A DNA stretch of 64,000 bases from Anaerotruncus massiliensis (ex Togo et al. 2026) (GCF_900199635.1 NZ_LT962687.1:2480541-2544540); one strand, 5' to 3'. Shown: positions 27,441 through 36,423, numbered from the stretch's first letter. Notes: generated by a model not told the origin, from the letters alone. Numbers and translations: made by a program.

Positions 27441-29408
27441 ATGCTGAAGCTGCTGCTGAGCGCGTTCCGCCGGATCGTGACGGCGGTCACCAATCCGTTC
27501 CGGATGCTGATCGTCCGCATCCAGCGGATGTTCAACATCAACGTCATCACCGCCAAGCTCGTCCGCCCGCTGACCAAGAAGGTCAAGGCGCTCATCACCC
27601 TGCGTCCCCAGACGCGTGAGGACTACTTCGTCATCGGGCGCTGGTGGATCTACAAAAAACTCTTTCTGACCCTTCTGCTGGCGCTCTGCGCGGGGGTATT
27701 CATCTATTTCACCATGTTCGCGCCCAAGCTCCCCGCCGCGATGGCGACCGCCGCCTCGGTGGAAACGGACGTCTATTTCAACTACGACGACATGAAGCTG
27801 CGGGAGTTCACGGGCGTTGCGAACATCCGGGCGGCCGACGGCTCCGTCGTCTATACGGGCGACGTCGACAAGGGCGTCTGCACCGGGAACGGCACCCTCC
27901 GGGACCGCAAGGGCCGTCTGGAGTACCGGGGCGGGTTCGAGCAGAATCAGTTCTCCGGCCAGGGGATCTACTACTACCCGGACGGCAAAAAGAAATATGA
28001 GGGCCAGTGGGCCAAGAACCTCTACCAGGGCGAGGGCGTCCTCTACGCCGAGGACGGCGTCACCCAGCTCTACGCGGGCCAGTTCGCAAACGGCCTGTAC
28101 GAGGGCGAGGGCAAGGCCTGGTCCGCCTCCGGGGTGCTGCTCTACGAGGGCGGCTTCTCGGGAGGGCGGTACCACGGGCAGGGGGTCAGCTATTACCCGG
28201 ACGGCACCGCCAAATACAAGGGCGAATTTTTAAAGGGGCTCCCGCAGGGCAAGGGCGAGCTCTACAGCGAGACCGGCAAGCGGCTCTACACCGGCGACGT
28301 CTACCAGGGAAAGATCAATTACCGCGCGCTCACCGATTACAATTTTGCGGAGATCAAGGCGGCCTTTGCCGAAACGCCGCGCGTCTTTTACACCGACACC
28401 GACAGCGCCTTCCTCTTCGAGCAGGCGGGCGTGGTCGTTACCACCGACTGCCGGGTGCGGGTGGACACCTGGGTGCGCCCCGCCGAACAGCGGGACGGCG
28501 GCGCCTACTACTACATGCCCGGCCAGTATGGGGAGGCCTCCTCCGGCGAGCTTTATGAATCCGACGGCACCTCCCCGCCGGACGACTCCTCCGGATGGTG
28601 GGCCGCCCCGGACGCGTCCTCCCAGGCAGAGGAGGAGCCTCCCGCCCTCGAAAGCCTGCTTCCCCCGGAGGGGGGCGAGCAGCTCGCCGCTTTGCCCGCG
28701 GCGCCGGAGGCGGCGCGGCTGACGGCCCTTCGGGTGTTCCCCGCCGGCCCGCCGGCGACGCAGGTCCTCCTCTCCCCCGTCGGCTCCCCGCTCGCGCGGC
28801 AGATGAGCTGGTATGTGGCGGAGGATAACGAGGGGACCTACGCGCCCCCATCCACGGACGGTTCCTCCGCCTCCTCTGACGGCGCCTCCTCCGGCGGCGC
28901 GTCTTCCGAAAGCGCGCCGGGGAGCGGTTCCTCCGGGCCGGAACTCCATGAGGACGCGGGTACCGCCGCCTCCTCCGCTCCGGAGCCCCAGGCCAGCCCC
29001 TATCCCGATTTCGTGGAGAAGGCCCAGACGCTCTACTTCGAGATCGACACCAACGTGTGGCAGGCCGAGGACACGCTGGACGCCGAAAAGGTGCGGGTGC
29101 GCAAAGTCACCGTCTATACCGGCGACATCCCCGCGCCGCCGGAGGGCGCGGTCGAATATGAGGACGACTCCCCGGTGGGACTGGAGGACTGCGTGGCCAT
29201 CGACCTGCTGCGGCAGAAGCTGCCCACCTCCTTCCCGCAGATCCGCTTCGAGGCGGACCGGCAGAACCGACTGTTCGTGCGGCTGTGGAACCTCGATTTC
29301 GCAAGCAGGATCGACCGCAGGGCCTATCTCAGCGGCGATCTGACCTACCGCTACGCCTACCAGGACCCCGACGACGAAACGCCGCTCTACTTCTCGGTGG
29401 AGCGCTGA
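27441..29408 (+). CDS. Membrane-anchored MORN-repeat protein
   Basis: The 655-residue protein has a basic N-terminal cytoplasmic part (1-75), one membrane span (about 76-98, TLLLALCAGVFIYFTMF) and then MORN repeats (about 135-290) of the form Y-x-G-x-(F/W)-x-x-G-x-x-x-G-x-G. A Ser/Gly/Ala-rich linker spans about 473-520, and the last 130 residues form a folded domain. MORN repeats in other proteins mediate membrane or protein contacts. I chose ATG 27441 with GGAGGAG upstream. It immediately precedes the first particle genes, so it may anchor or cap the machine at the membrane. Confidence 0.75.
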   Translation: MLKLLLSAFRRIVTAVTNPFRMLIVRIQRMFNINVITAKLVRPLTKKVKALITLRPQTREDYFVIGRWWIYKKLFLTLLLALCAGVFIYFTMFAPKLPAAMATAASVETDVYFNYDDMKLREFTGVANIRAADGSVVYTGDVDKGVCTGNGTLRDRKGRLEYRGGFEQNQFSGQGIYYYPDGKKKYEGQWAKNLYQGEGVLYAEDGVTQLYAGQFANGLYEGEGKAWSASGVLLYEGGFSGGRYHGQGVSYYPDGTAKYKGEFLKGLPQGKGELYSETGKRLYTGDVYQGKINYRALTDYNFAEIKAAFAETPRVFYTDTDSAFLFEQAGVVVTTDCRVRVDTWVRPAEQRDGGAYYYMPGQYGEASSGELYESDGTSPPDDSSGWWAAPDASSQAEEEPPALESLLPPEGGEQLAALPAAPEAARLTALRVFPAGPPATQVLLSPVGSPLARQMSWYVAEDNEGTYAPPSTDGSSASSDGASSGGASSESAPGSGSSGPELHEDAGTAASSAPEPQASPYPDFVEKAQTLYFEIDTNVWQAEDTLDAEKVRVRKVTVYTGDIPAPPEGAVEYEDDSPVGLEDCVAIDLLRQKLPTSFPQIRFEADRQNRLFVRLWNLDFASRIDRRAYLSGDLTYRYAYQDPDDETPLYFSVER

Positions 29409-29423
29409 AAGGAGGGATGAAAC

Positions 29424-30029
29424 GTGGCAGGATTCTCTATTATCTCCGACGTGAGCGCCGGGCTGCTGAAGGCCCTGCGCAAAGGCCTCTGCCCCGAGCC
29501 GGTGCAGTCGCCCGAATCGATCCAGCTGGCGAGCCCGGCGGACAAAAACGCGGATTTCCAGCTCGGGCTTTTCCTCTACGACCTCAGGGAGATGGGCGAA
29601 TACCGCTCCAGCGCCCAGATGGTCCGGCCGGGCAACCGGCGGGAGTTCCCCCCCAGACCGCTGACCCTCTGCTACCTGCTCTTCCTCAACGGAAAGGCGC
29701 AGATCGCGGCGGGTGCAGAGGCCGAGCAGCGCATCCTGGGGCGCGCGCTCCAGGCGCTGGCGGACGATCCGGCCGTGGGGCTCGCAAGGCTTCATTCCTT
29801 CGAAGGCGAGGCGGACGAGGACGCGGCGATCACCTTTTTGAACCTCAGCTTCGACGACAAGAGCAAGATCTGGTCGTCGCTCTCGGTCCCCTACCAGCTC
29901 GGGGTCTACTTCTCGGTGTCCCCGGTGCTGCTCTCCTCCACCCGCAGCGAGAGCTTTGTCCGCGTGCGGGAGTCGGAGGTCACGCTCTCGCAGCGTGAAG
30001 CTTCGGCCGGAAGGGGGGGAACCCCATGA
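29424..30029 (+). CDS. DUF4255 / Pvc16-type tail terminator (cap) protein
   Basis: The 201-residue protein matches the DUF4255 family: an N-terminal helix with SAGLLKALR, the conserved LGLFLYDLRE block, RPLTLCYLLF and a C-terminal YQLGVYFSVSPVLL strand pair. In eCIS particles this protein (Afp16/Pvc16-like) caps the end of tube and sheath and sets their termination. GTG 29424 lies 7 bp after AAAGGAGGG. It overlaps the next gene by 4 bp (ATGA). It is the first clear structural gene of the particle block. Confidence 0.85.
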   Translation: MAGFSIISDVSAGLLKALRKGLCPEPVQSPESIQLASPADKNADFQLGLFLYDLREMGEYRSSAQMVRPGNRREFPPRPLTLCYLLFLNGKAQIAAGAEAEQRILGRALQALADDPAVGLARLHSFEGEADEDAAITFLNLSFDDKSKIWSSLSVPYQLGVYFSVSPVLLSSTRSESFVRVRESEVTLSQREASAGRGGTP

Positions 30030-30712
30030 TCCGCCTGACCGTATCATTCGTTCTCCGGCTGCTCGACGACTTCACCGGCTCCGCCTCCGACGGCGGCCAC
30101 CTGTTTTGGGTGGACGGCCGCGCGGCGCGACCGCAGCGCAAGCCCGGAGGATACTACGTCTTCCTCGAGCCCCGCGCCCCCTGCGAGGTCGTGATCGAAA
30201 GCGCCCGCTACAGCCCCCGGACGCTGCGGGTGGACCCCGAGTCGCTGGACGCGGAAGACCCGGTGCTCCCGGTGCGCCTGCTGCGCCGGGGGGACCTCCG
30301 GTTCCCCGACTGCGGCCGGTTCGAGGGGACCGCGCCGCCCGGCGTCACGGTGTACGCCTTCGCCCCGGAGGACCCCGCCCTCACCTTCCAAAGCGAAAAG
30401 GACGGGGTGCTCACGCTCGGCAGCTACACCGCGAAACCCCTGTGGGGCCTGCGTTTCTCGGTGGGGCAGGGAAACGCGCGCGAGGTGTTCGTCATGGAGG
30501 AGAAGCTTCCGGACGGCGGCTACCGCATCCGGCCGGGACTCCGCCGCCGGCATCGGCCGGGCGAACCGGTGGAGCGCGCAAGCGCCTGCCTGAGCGCGGC
30601 GGACGGCAGGTTCGCGGTCTGCACCGAGCGCGGCCAAACGGTCCGGGAAGCCCAATATTACGACGAGGAGGCGAAGAAATGGGTGTGCTTGTCTGTGCCG
30701 GCGCCCAGATGA
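30026..30712 (+). CDS. Uncharacterised beta-rich eCIS protein
   Basis: The 228-residue protein begins FVLRLLDDFTG and has a predicted beta-sandwich (about 1-95) resembling the small regulatory domains found on tail and surface proteins, with YYVFLEPRAPCEVVIES as a core strand pair. The C-terminal half has LRRRHRPGE and a further beta region. There is no membrane span. It is translationally coupled to the DUF4255 gene (4-bp overlap) and overlaps the PAAR-like gene by 34 bp. The position between cap and tip genes suggests a tip or baseplate accessory. No firm family assignment. Confidence 0.55.
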   Translation: MIRLTVSFVLRLLDDFTGSASDGGHLFWVDGRAARPQRKPGGYYVFLEPRAPCEVVIESARYSPRTLRVDPESLDAEDPVLPVRLLRRGDLRFPDCGRFEGTAPPGVTVYAFAPEDPALTFQSEKDGVLTLGSYTAKPLWGLRFSVGQGNAREVFVMEEKLPDGGYRIRPGLRRRHRPGEPVERASACLSAADGRFAVCTERGQTVREAQYYDEEAKKWVCLSVPAPR

Positions 30713-31053
30713 CCTGCTCCTTCGGGACGGCGCCCTCCGCGCTGGTGGTGCCGCCCGTCAACAAGGTGCTCGCAGGCGCGCCGGCCGCCAACATCATGGA
30801 TTTCAAACCCAATGCAAACGTCCCGCCCTTCGCCATGTGCAACAGCGTGGCGAATCCGGCCACCAAGCGTCCGCCGCCGGTGCTCTTCACCCCGGCGCCC
30901 TGCGTGCCGGTCCCGGCGGGCCCTTGGAAACCCGGCTGTCCCAAGGTGCTCATCGGCGGAATGCCCGCCGTGGACAACACCTGTATGCTCAACTGCGCCT
31001 GGGGCGGCGTCATCACAGTGGTAAATCCCGGTCAGACGACCGTCATGGATTAG
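30679..31053 (+). CDS. PAAR-like spike tip protein (DUF4280)
   Basis: This 124-residue protein matches the DUF4280 PAAR-like family: CAGAQMTCSFG at the start, the PPVNKV segment, CNSVANPAT and a Cys/Pro-rich C-terminal half (PCVPVP, CPKVLIGG, CMLNCAWGG). PAAR-like proteins cap the spike of contractile injection systems and often bind a metal through Cys/His. ATG 30679 is inside the end of the preceding gene, with GAGGAGGCG upstream, and gives the whole family domain. Confidence 0.85.
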   Translation: MGVLVCAGAQMTCSFGTAPSALVVPPVNKVLAGAPAANIMDFKPNANVPPFAMCNSVANPATKRPPPVLFTPAPCVPVPAGPWKPGCPKVLIGGMPAVDNTCMLNCAWGGVITVVNPGQTTVMD

Positions 31054-31072
31054 CGCTACAACATTTTACAGA

Positions 31073-31114
31073 AAAGGAGGATTGGCCTGAACGCGCTTCG
31101 GGCCAGAAAGAACA
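31073..31114 (+). promoter_or_regulatory. Shine-Dalgarno bridged to start codon by a hairpin (sheath gene)
   Basis: A strong AAAGGAGG (31073-31080) lies 34 nt before ATG 31115, too far for direct use. Between them an 8-bp stem (31084-31091 with 31097-31104, one G-U pair, 5-nt loop) would remove 21 nt and bring the effective spacing to about 13 nt. A weak AGAAAG lies 4 nt before the ATG. This may tune sheath translation. Confidence 0.45.
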
Positions 31115-32833
31115 ATGGCTGAGTATTTATCTCCCGGCGTCTACGTGGAAGAATTCGAATCCGGCATGCGGGCGATGGAGGGCGTGAGCACCAGCACGGC
31201 GGGCTTCCTCGGACTGGCCGAGCGCGGCCTGGTGAAGGGAACGCCCGAGTACCTCACGAGCTTCGCCGAGTATGTCCGCAAGTTCGGCGGCTATCTGCCT
31301 GAGAACGCCTATGGGAAAAACCGCTTCCTGCCCTACGCGGTGGAACAGTTTTTTGCAAACGGCGGCTCCCGTTGCTATGTGATGCGGGTGGCCCCGGAGG
31401 ACGCCAAGGCGGCCGCCGCCGCCATGAGCTCGGTGGTCATGACCGCGAAGAGCCCCGGCAAGTGGGGCAACGGCATCCGGGTGACCGTGTCGGCCGCCTC
31501 CAAGGCGAAGACCCAGGTGCTGGAGATCACCGAGGACGTGGTCACCGCCAGCAAGGCCTACCGGGTCAAGAACGCGGCCGGCTTCGTCCCCGGCGACGTG
31601 GTGGCCTTCCAGGACAGGGGGGAAACCGCCGGTTACAACCGCGTGACCAAGATCGACGGGAATTCCCTCTACTTCGAGAACGACTTCGAGCAGGAGGTCG
31701 TCGACAAGAACCTGATCCCGCAGAAGCTGCTGGCCACCTGCGAGGCGGACATCGAGGTCCTCTGCGGGGACGCGGTGGAGCTGTTTGAAAACGTCTCCCT
31801 CAATCCCCAGAGTCCAGACTCGATCGAAAACAAGCTTTCCAAGAGTACGCTGGTGGACGTGAAGATCAATCCGATCGAGGAGATCTGCCCGCCCATGCTG
31901 GCGCTCGCCGGCAACGCCTCCGCGCAGAAGGCGGTCTTCGCCCTCGCGGGCGGCAGCGACGGGGACGTCCTCAACGTACCGGACGCGGCCTTCATCGGCG
32001 GCGGCGACGCACCGGGCACCCGCACGGGGCTCGCGGCCTTCGAGGAGATCTCCAACGTGAGCATCATGGCGATCCCCGGCATCACCTCGGCGGCGGTGCA
32101 GCTCGCGCTCGTCGCCCACTGCCAGAACCTCGCCAGCCGGTTCGCGGTGCTCGACATGCCCTGTGACATGGTGAAGCCCCAGGAGCTCCTCAAGCACCGG
32201 GCGATCATCGACAGCGACTACGCCGCCATGTACCATCCCTGGCTCCAGGTCTACGACATGGCCGCCAAAAAGGCCGCCTACATCCCGCCCTCCGGCGCGG
32301 TCTGCGGCATCTACGCCCGCAGCGACAACACCCGCGGCGTCCACAAGGCTCCGGCCAACGAGGTCGTCAACAACGCCATGGGTCTGAGCTGCCTCTACAA
32401 CAAGGGCGAGCAGGACCTCTTAAATCCGGCGGGCGTCAACCTCATCCGCGCGCTGCCCGGCCAGGGCATCCGCGTCTGGGGCGGCCGCACCTGCTCCTCC
32501 AACAGTCTGTGGAAATACGTCAACGTCCGGCGGCTCTTCATCTTCCTCGAGGAGACGATCAAGGCCCAGACCAACTGGGCGGTCTTCGAGCCCAACGACG
32601 AAGTGCTCTGGCTGCGTGTGCAGCGGACGATCGCCTCCTTCCTGCGCGACATGTACCGTTCGGGCGCGCTGGTGGGCGCCACCGAGGACGAGGCCTTCTT
32701 CGTCAACATCGGCCACGACACCATGACCCAGTCGGACATCCTCAACGGCCGCCTCATCTGCGTCATCGGCGTCGCGCCCAGCCGCCCGGCTGAGTTCGTC
32801 ATCTTCCGCATCACCCAGAACATGCGTGAATGA
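31115..32833 (+). CDS. Contractile tail sheath protein
   Basis: The 572-residue protein matches the phage-type sheath family. The N-terminal signature is YLSPGVYVEEFESG, then STSTAGFLGLAERG. The C-terminal core carries AVCGIYARSDNTRGVHKAPAN, RVWGGRTCS, YVNVRRLFIFLEETI and the final FVIFRITQ strand. These C-terminal segments form the contracting lattice in known sheaths. Only one sheath gene is present, whereas some eCIS carry two or three. ATG 31115 is the first start after an in-frame stop at 31088. The tube gene follows after 47 bp. Confidence 0.95.
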   Translation: MAEYLSPGVYVEEFESGMRAMEGVSTSTAGFLGLAERGLVKGTPEYLTSFAEYVRKFGGYLPENAYGKNRFLPYAVEQFFANGGSRCYVMRVAPEDAKAAAAAMSSVVMTAKSPGKWGNGIRVTVSAASKAKTQVLEITEDVVTASKAYRVKNAAGFVPGDVVAFQDRGETAGYNRVTKIDGNSLYFENDFEQEVVDKNLIPQKLLATCEADIEVLCGDAVELFENVSLNPQSPDSIENKLSKSTLVDVKINPIEEICPPMLALAGNASAQKAVFALAGGSDGDVLNVPDAAFIGGGDAPGTRTGLAAFEEISNVSIMAIPGITSAAVQLALVAHCQNLASRFAVLDMPCDMVKPQELLKHRAIIDSDYAAMYHPWLQVYDMAAKKAAYIPPSGAVCGIYARSDNTRGVHKAPANEVVNNAMGLSCLYNKGEQDLLNPAGVNLIRALPGQGIRVWGGRTCSSNSLWKYVNVRRLFIFLEETIKAQTNWAVFEPNDEVLWLRVQRTIASFLRDMYRSGALVGATEDEAFFVNIGHDTMTQSDILNGRLICVIGVAPSRPAEFVIFRITQNMRE

Positions 32834-32880
32834 CCCTTCTCCGGCAGGTCCCACATTTGAAACGAAAGGATGGATAGACA

Positions 32881-33330
32881 GTGGCGATCAATATGTACCC
32901 CTTCAAAAAATATAACTACCGGCTGGAGATCGACAGCATCGACGTGGCGGCTTTTTCGGAGGTCAGCGGCTTCGACGCCAGCGTGGACGTCATCGAGTAC
33001 CGGGAGGGCACCGAGCCCATCAACTCCCCGCGCAAGATGCCGGGCCTCACCAAGTACGGCAACGTTACCCTCAAATGGGGCATGAGCGAGAGCATGAGCT
33101 TCTACGAGTGGGTGAGCGGAATCTCCAACGGCACCAAGTCCGCGGCCGAGGACCGGGTGCAGGACGTGACCATCTATCTGCAGGACGACCAGCATAACGA
33201 CATCGCCAGCTGGACGCTGGTGAACGCGTGGCCCTGCAAGTACACCGCCCCCGATTTCAACGCCTCCTCCAGCGAGATCGCGTTTGAGAGCGTCGAGCTC
33301 GCGTTCGAGGAGATGCGCAGGAACCAGTAA
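32881..33330 (+). CDS. Tail tube protein 1 (gp19-like)
   Basis: The 149-residue protein matches T4 gp19-like tube subunits: an N-terminal YPFKKYNYRLEID, the central AAFSEVSGFDA, then EYREGTEP, GLTKYGNVTLKWG and a C-terminal EIAFESVELAFEE. It should stack as the inner tube under the sheath. The start is GTG 32881 behind AAAGGATGG. A second tube paralogue is at 33946-34458, as in other eCIS, where the main tube is followed by a baseplate-adjacent tube adaptor. Confidence 0.93.
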   Translation: MAINMYPFKKYNYRLEIDSIDVAAFSEVSGFDASVDVIEYREGTEPINSPRKMPGLTKYGNVTLKWGMSESMSFYEWVSGISNGTKSAAEDRVQDVTIYLQDDQHNDIASWTLVNAWPCKYTAPDFNASSSEIAFESVELAFEEMRRNQ

Positions 33331-33391
33331 TCCGCGTGTGTAACGGCCGGGCGGCGCCCTGCGCGCCGCCCGGCGAGGAAAGGAGACCGCT

Positions 33392-33766
33392 ATGGACCAG
33401 GAATTCCAGACCGAGTTCGAATTCGACCTGCCCAAGGGCTACCTGGACGCGCAGGGGGCGCTCCACCGGCACGGGACCATGCGCCTGGCCACCGCGGCGG
33501 ACGAGATCCTGCCGCTCCGGGACCCGCGCGTCGTGCAGAACCCCGGCTACCTCACCATCATCCTGCTTTCGCGGGTGGTCACCTCGCTCGGGACCGTCCC
33601 CAAGGTGGACCCCCGGGTCATCGAGAAGCTCTATTCGCCCGACCTCGCGTTTTTGCAGAACATGTACCAGCAGGTGAACGCCATCGAGCCGATGATGAAC
33701 AGCTGCGTCTGCCCCGAGTGCGGGCACAAATTCGAGCAGCCGGTAAATTTTACGGAGGCGGAATAG
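33392..33766 (+). CDS. Tail assembly protein with C-terminal Cys-rich knuckle
   Basis: This 124-residue protein resembles phage tail assembly proteins found between tube genes of eCIS loci. The start is acidic (FQTEFEFDLPKGYLD), followed by GTMRLATAADEI and a helical VIEKLYSPDLAFLQNMYQQ. The last 20 residues carry a small zinc-ribbon-like CVCPECGHKF. Just before its stop, codons GTA AAT TTT form the slippery heptamer A-AAT-TTT (33745-33751), and the downstream frame encodes a DUF6760-like tail. ATG 33392 follows GAAAGGAG. Confidence 0.8.
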   Translation: MDQEFQTEFEFDLPKGYLDAQGALHRHGTMRLATAADEILPLRDPRVVQNPGYLTIILLSRVVTSLGTVPKVDPRVIEKLYSPDLAFLQNMYQQVNAIEPMMNSCVCPECGHKFEQPVNFTEAE

Positions 33767-33942
33767 CGGTCTACCCGGAAACGGAGCTCTACAAGGAGGC
33801 CTCCTTTCTGGCCTACTACTACCACTGGGACTACCGGACCGTTATGACGCTGGATCACCGGACCCGCCGGCGCTTCTGCGCCGAGATTTCCGCCATCCAC
33901 AAGGAGCTGAACAACGCTCCCAAGAACATTTTCGAGGTGTGA
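33718..33942 (+). CDS. DUF6760-like small eCIS protein, possibly made by -1 frameshift
   Basis: The conserved part is VYPETELYKEASFLAYYY, then HWDYRTVMTLDH and RRRFCAEISAI, which fits the short DUF6760 proteins found next to the tail assembly gene in eCIS loci. The only in-frame start is GTG 33718, without a convincing ribosome site and embedded in the upstream gene. The conserved domain begins only after about 33762, where no ATG, GTG or TTG occurs. It is therefore either started at GTG 33718 or, more likely in my view, translated as a -1 frameshift extension of the upstream gene. Confidence 0.6.
   Translation: MRAQIRAAGKFYGGGIAVYPETELYKEASFLAYYYHWDYRTVMTLDHRTRRRFCAEISAIHKELNNAPKNIFEV
33745..33751 (+). 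promoter_or_regulatory. Candidate -1 ribosomal frameshift site
   Basis: The zero-frame codons read GTA AAT TTT ACG, giving the X-XXY-YYZ heptamer A-AAT-TTT. A -1 slip would continue into the DUF6760-like frame, which has no usual start codon at its conserved beginning. The fusion would have 183 residues instead of 124. GGAGG (33754-33758) and the zero-frame stop (33764) lie just downstream. Confidence 0.5.
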
Positions 33943-33945
33943 GCC

Positions 33946-34458
33946 ATGCCAGCAGCCGATCTCATGATCAACCTGCACCCGGAGCCGATTCCGGTCTACA
34001 AATTCAAGGTCTACCTCCAGCTGACCTGCCTGGGGTTCTCCAAGATCACCAACATCGAGGAGTCGGTGGAGACCGAGCCGCTGCAGGAGGGCGGGGTGAA
34101 CGACCGCGTCTACAGCCTCACCCGGCCGGTCAGCACCGAAAAGACGCTTGTGATGGAGCGCGGCGTGGCCAACCGGGGGTTCCTGACGGCGGCGCTCTCC
34201 AGCCAGCTGGAGGTGGGCAACCGCATTCACACCGACATCCTGATCATCGCCTACGACCGCGACGGGACGATCGCAAAGATGTTCGAGGTCCACGGCGCGG
34301 TGGTCAAAAAGCTGGCCTTCTCCCCGCTCGACTCGATGAGCAACGAGGTGATGATCGAGACTTTCGAGCTGGCCTACGAGACGCTCAAGTGCCTTGACAA
34401 GACGGAGGACGTGCTCGGGAACCTCCAGGGCCTCGCGGGAGTGAATACCTTCGTCTGA
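33946..34458 (+). CDS. Tail tube protein 2 (gp19-like)
   Basis: This 170-residue gp19-family protein shows YKFKVYLQLTCLGFSKITNIEES at the start, TLVMERGVANRGF in place of the G-N-V-T-L-K strand, and DSMSNEVMIETFELAYETL at the end. It should form a tube layer or adaptor next to the baseplate. It begins 3 bp after the DUF6760-like stop, with GAGGTG before ATG 33946. Confidence 0.88.
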   Translation: MPAADLMINLHPEPIPVYKFKVYLQLTCLGFSKITNIEESVETEPLQEGGVNDRVYSLTRPVSTEKTLVMERGVANRGFLTAALSSQLEVGNRIHTDILIIAYDRDGTIAKMFEVHGAVVKKLAFSPLDSMSNEVMIETFELAYETLKCLDKTEDVLGNLQGLAGVNTFV

Positions 34459-34489
34459 GCCAGGCGCGTGAGAAAGGCGGTGAAACGGG

Positions 34490-36422
34490 ATGCTCCTGAC
34501 GGTCGATACCAGCCTCGGCGACGCGATCCTCGCCCGTTACGGCGGATTTGTCTACAGCATTTCCGACGGGGCGCAGATGCTGCTCCTGCAGCATCCGGAC
34601 GCCCCCTCCCCTCCCCCGGACCGTCTGGAATATCCAGAACTGCCTCGAGCAGAACAACCTCTTCACCCTGAATCTGAACCTCTCCTTTTTGCAGCGGCTC
34701 GTCGCGGCCGCCGCGGCGCCCGCCGCGATGCTCGCGGTCCGGTCCCGGATGCTCACCGAACGGGCGCTCTGGACGCGCGCGCCTTCGGACGGGGAGATCC
34801 GGGTCCTGCAGACGGCCGCCCCGCGGCCGCTGGAGGCCGCGGAGGCGGGGGAAGCGCGCGGCGCGCGCCCCCTGCCGGTGGAAAAGATCCACGCGGGCAT
34901 TCTGCCGCCGGCTCTCCCCACGCCCGGCCAAGCGGTCGCGCGGATTTTGGCCCTGCGCGGACATACGGCGCTTCTCCCGGCGTCCCCCGGACGCGCGTCC
35001 GCGCCTCTCCCGGCCAAAACGGACGGAAAGCCGGGCGGGGAAGCGGCGCCGGACGGCCGGGAGCGTGAAACCCTCCGGTTCCTGGAGCGCCGGTCGCTCG
35101 TGGAGCGCCAGGCCTCCGCCATCCGGCACAGCTTTCAGGTCTTCAATCAGGAAAAGCGCGGGCCGGCGGATTCCCCGCCGGTTCGTCAACATAGCTTTCC
35201 CCCGGCGGCACCGGTCCAACCGGCGCGCGTTTTCGACGCCGATGCGCCGGGGAGGCGGCAAGGCGGACCGGACCTGCCGGCGCCGCCGGCGGTCCCGGGA
35301 TCTCCTCTCCAGCCATTCCGGCAGACGCCTGCGGCTCCCGCCGCCGTGCCGCCCCCGCGGGCGGAACCCCCGACCGGGCGCGGACTGCCCGGGACGCCCC
35401 CCGCGTCCCCTCTCCCGGCGGCGCTGCCGCCGGCTGCGGAGCGGCGGGAGGCGCGGACCGCGCGCCCGACAGATCTCCCCATGCCGGCGCCCGTCCGCCT
35501 GCTATGGCCGCGGGCCGCGTCGGAACCCCCGCAGGCAGAACGCACGGCGCGCCGGGAGCAGACGGAGGCCCCGGTCCCGGCACGGCCGGTCCCGGCGGAG
35601 CGCCCGCAGCAGCCGCGCGCGGCGCAAAGGGAACCCGCCGAGGTTCCCGCTCCGCTGCCGCGGGCCGCGGAGCGCGCTTCCGCACAGCCCGCCGCGCAGC
35701 GGACGCCGAATCGGATCCTCCCCGCGCCGACGCTTCCGCGGCAAATTGGGCGGGCGGACGCTCCGGAAGCCCCGGCCTTCGCGCCGGTGCGGCGGGCGGA
35801 CCAGCCCGCGCCGGCCCCCGCGCTCCATCCAATTCAGCGGGCGCGGGAACCGTCGGCGGTTTCCCCGTTTTTCCCGGCGCAGCCGATGCGCGCCTCCGCC
35901 CGGCCGACACGTCCGGCGGACACGCCCGGTTCTCCGGGACCGGCCGCGCCGCAGTGGCTTTTGACGCGGCGGCCCGCGTATCCGATGGAACCGTCCGCGG
36001 CGCCCGTTCTCCCGGCGGCGCCGCATCTGCCGGCGCCGGCCCCGATGGCGGAGCCCGCCCCCAAGGCCCGGGCCCGGAGCGTCACGGAGCTCTCGCAGCC
36101 CGCACAGCCCGCCTTCGGGCCCGCGCCGATCATCCTGCGCGCCGAACCGCCCGCCATCCGGCAGGCTGCCGCGGAAACGGACTCCCCGGACATCCCGACG
36201 GTCCGCACCCGTCGCGTCGAGACGGAAACCGAGGTCCGGACCACCCTCAACCGCGCGGTCAACGCGCCCCGGGGGGAGCTCCCGGGACCGGACGGGCGGG
36301 CGCTGACGAAGGCGGTGGAAGAGGCGCTGGCGCATCTGGATTTGAGAAAACTCTCCGACCGGGTCTACCGGGACCTGGAATCCCGGCTGCGGTCGGAAAA
36401 AGCAAGAAGGGGGCAGTGGTAA
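34490..36422 (+). CDS. Pro/Ala-rich eCIS protein interrupted by a one-base frameshift at a poly-C tract
   Basis: ATG 34490 with AAAGGCGG opens a frame coding MLLTVDTSLGDAILARYG, FVYSISDGAQMLLLQHP. After the C-rich tract (34602-34617) the sensible sequence continues one base later (TVWNIQNCLEQNNLFTLNLN) and runs to 36422. Removing one C gives a single protein of about 643 residues. The middle (about 170-560) is low-complexity Pro/Ala/Arg. The end has LDLRKLSDRVYRDLESRLR, a segment I associate with eCIS baseplate-region proteins. It may be a sequencing indel, phase variation or +1 frameshifting. Its position and extended middle make it a possible tape-measure candidate, unproven. Confidence 0.65.
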
Positions 36423-36423
36423 C

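Noticed and set aside
35143-35910. Other ORFs over the Pro-rich gene on both strands
   Set aside because: All six frames stay open because of low-complexity GC-rich DNA. Only the plus frame with LSDRVYRDLE at its end fits eCIS genes.
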